DNA from: Acidobacteriota bacterium
Lineage (GTDB): Bacteria; Acidobacteriota; Terriglobia; Acidiferrales; UBA7541
Assembly: GCA_003225315.1 (NCBI GenBank)
Contig: QHZD01000025.1
Location: 1-64,000 of the forward strand
Reading direction: 5' to 3'
Length of the DNA: 64,000 nucleotides
Positions within the stretch are counted from its first letter, which is position 1, and every line of letters begins with the position of its first letter. Both the position numbers and the translations under genes were made by a program. Below, in pieces: positions 62,739-64,000 of this stretch. Under the pieces are notes generated by a model. That model was not told the DNA's origin. It saw only the letters and a program-made list of their open reading frames with translations, and did not search any database.

Positions 62739-64000
62739 GTGCCAAATCTTTCGAACTCCAATCATGAACCTCTTGAGGACGCGAGCAAGCAAGACCATCT
62801 CAATTCCTCGTCTCTTCTGTCGCCCTCCGACCGCCGCACTTTCCTGCAGGGCGCCGCCACGGTTGCGGCCGGCGCGGCCACTTTCGCCTGGCCTGCCTGG
62901 GCGCACGGCGCAGCAGCCGCCAGCGATCTCGACGCCATCCGGGCGGAAATCGAAAAACGCCACGACGAATCCGTCAAGCGCTTGCAGGATTGGATCCGGC
63001 AGCCATCCATCGCTGCCGAAAATCGCGGCATGAACGAGGGCTGCGACATGATGATGCGTATGCTGCGCGAAGCAGGCTTCCAGCAAGCGACAAAGATCTC
63101 CACCGACGGCCAGCCTGGAGTCTTCGCCACTCTGGATGCGGGCGCCGCGAAAACGCTGGGCCTTTACTACATGTACGACGTGAAGCAGGCTGATCCTGCC
63201 GAGTGGTCCTCGCCGCCTTTTGAAGCCGCCCTCGTGGACAAACCCGGGCTCGGCAAAGTCGTCATCGGCCGCGGGGCCGTCAACCAGAAAGGACCGGAGG
63301 CCTCTTTCCTGGCGGCGCTGCACGCCATACACGGCGCCGGAAAAAAGCTTCCGGTGAATCTGGTGTTCGTGGCCGAAGGAGAAGAGGAAATCGGCTCGCC
63401 GCACTTTCCACAAATTGTGCGGCGGCCGGAGGTGCTTGCCGCACTGAAAAACTGCCTTGGAATCTTCATGCCCAGCGCGTCTCAGGGTCTGGACGGCGAA
63501 GTAACCATGACGCTGGGCGCAAAAGGCGTCATCGAGTGTGAACTGATTTCCAGCGGCGAACGCTGGGGCCGAGGCCCACGCAAGGACGTGCACTCCAGCA
63601 ACAAAGCGCGCCTCGATAGTCCGGCATGGCACCTGGTCGAAGCGCTCGCCACTCTGGTTTCGCCCGACGGCAACGATCCCGCCATTGAAGGTTTTGCCGC
63701 CAAGGCCCGCCCGGTTTCCGACGCGGAGAAGAAGATGATTGCGGAAGCGGCGCGCCGCTTGAGCGAGGCTGAAGCAAAAAAACTTCTGGGTGTGGAGCAC
63801 TGGGTTCACGACGTGAGCTGGAACGAAGCGTTGGAACTCTTGATGTCGCGGCCCACGGTGAACATCGAGGGGCTTGTCGGCGGCTACACCGGCCCGGGCG
63901 GAAAGACCATTCTTCCGGGAAAAGCCACCGCGAAGCTCGACCTGCGCCTCGTCCCGGACATGACCGCGGCGGAAGCGCTCGCCGCGCTAAAAGCGCATCT
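62739..64000 (+). CDS. M20-like peptidase/hydrolase, 3' end cut by window; two metal ligands replaced
   Basis: Starts at GTG 62739 with GGAGG in front and runs off the window (420 codons visible). Signal resembling Tat (DRRTFLQGAATVAAGAATFA). It has the M20 layout: LGLYYMYDVKQADPAEWSSP at the first metal site, GRGAVNQKGPEASFLAALHA at the second, and AEGEEEIGSPHF with the catalytic Glu. In standard M20 enzymes the first motif has GH-x-D and the second GRG-x-x-D-x-K-G; here His is Met and Asp is Asn. It may have changed metal use or be inactive. The rest of the chain is normal M20. Confidence 0.85.
   Translation, partial: MPNLSNSNHEPLEDASKQDHLNSSSLLSPSDRRTFLQGAATVAAGAATFAWPAWAHGAAAASDLDAIRAEIEKRHDESVKRLQDWIRQPSIAAENRGMNEGCDMMMRMLREAGFQQATKISTDGQPGVFATLDAGAAKTLGLYYMYDVKQADPAEWSSPPFEAALVDKPGLGKVVIGRGAVNQKGPEASFLAALHAIHGAGKKLPVNLVFVAEGEEEIGSPHFPQIVRRPEVLAALKNCLGIFMPSASQGLDGEVTMTLGAKGVIECELISSGERWGRGPRKDVHSSNKARLDSPAWHLVEALATLVSPDGNDPAIEGFAAKARPVSDAEKKMIAEAARRLSEAEAKKLLGVEHWVHDVSWNEALELLMSRPTVNIEGLVGGYTGPGGKTILPGKATAKLDLRLVPDMTAAEALAALKAH

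Noticed and set aside
1-64000. tRNA, rRNA or CRISPR features
   Set aside because: No tRNA cloverleaf, rRNA segment or regular repeat-spacer array was found by reading; the TTTAGAATCAA units are too few and irregular for CRISPR.

Overview
The window is GC-rich, densely coded bacterial chromosome. Its gene content points to an Acidobacteriota (Terriglobia-like) member: an ADOP-type duplicated MacB permease, PadR and BlaI/M56 regulatory modules, many secreted proteins of acidobacterial type, a B12-dependent ribonucleotide reductase, lpxC (so a Gram-negative envelope) and a PQQ dehydrogenase. This assignment is inferred from protein families only; no rRNA or tRNA gene was seen.

Layout. 1-1582: an insertion-sequence end with 25-bp-spaced repeats, a PEGA-domain fragment truncated by it, a small membrane protein and a gene-free repeat region. 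1583-8094 (+): ADOP permease, DAACS symporter, Tat-exported glycosylasparaginase-like hydrolase and LhgO-type oxidase. 8192-11995 (-): tyrS, purN and an ABC-2 transporter. 12128-17398: a MITE-like palindrome, M28 peptidase, PAS protein, then a divergent VOC / HHH-PadR-secreted NIF3 locus around a 46-bp palindrome. 17493-27507 (-): a core block lpxC-glmU-(HNH-like)-purQ-purL-purF-lepB-purM plus a small membrane protein. 27775-35061: S41 peptidase and YibQ-type deacetylase, CPBP protease, DUF1223, CGNR regulator, M48 protease and a hypothetical. 35161-41315: a transglutaminase gene split by an in-frame TAG, a coiled-coil protein, and a BlaI-M56 operon whose M56 sensor carries tandem 28-29-residue repeats, followed by a second secreted protein with the same repeats, then an SPFH protein. 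41728-46061: zinc-ribbon protein, methyltransferase, DUF4349 and HAF-repeat proteins, then a second repeat/IS-scar region. 46093-49330 (-): nrdJ behind a strong promoter and a structured leader that resembles a cobalamin riboswitch. 49488-64000: DSP-type phosphatase, two tandem non-RD Ser/Thr kinases, two MacB-like permeases with no ATPase, a DinB gene split by TAG, a frameshifted secreted coiled-coil gene, cupin, cytochrome c, PQQ dehydrogenase, a YCF48-like protein and an M20-like hydrolase that runs off the window.

How the genes work together. The 17-27 kb block joins IMP synthesis with lipid A/UDP-GlcNAc synthesis and protein export; tyrS and purN form a second housekeeping pair. The S41 + YibQ order matches an envelope-remodelling neighbourhood known from other Gram-negatives. 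The most system-like features are the BlaI-M56-repeat module with its paired operators, the PadR/VOC/NIF3 divergon with its giant palindrome, and the nrdJ leader. Three otherwise intact genes carry single-site lesions (two in-frame TAG codons, one frameshift). Two unrelated gene-poor stretches (about 1.2-1.5 kb and 45.2-45.6 kb) share non-coding motifs and sit beside insertion-sequence scars.
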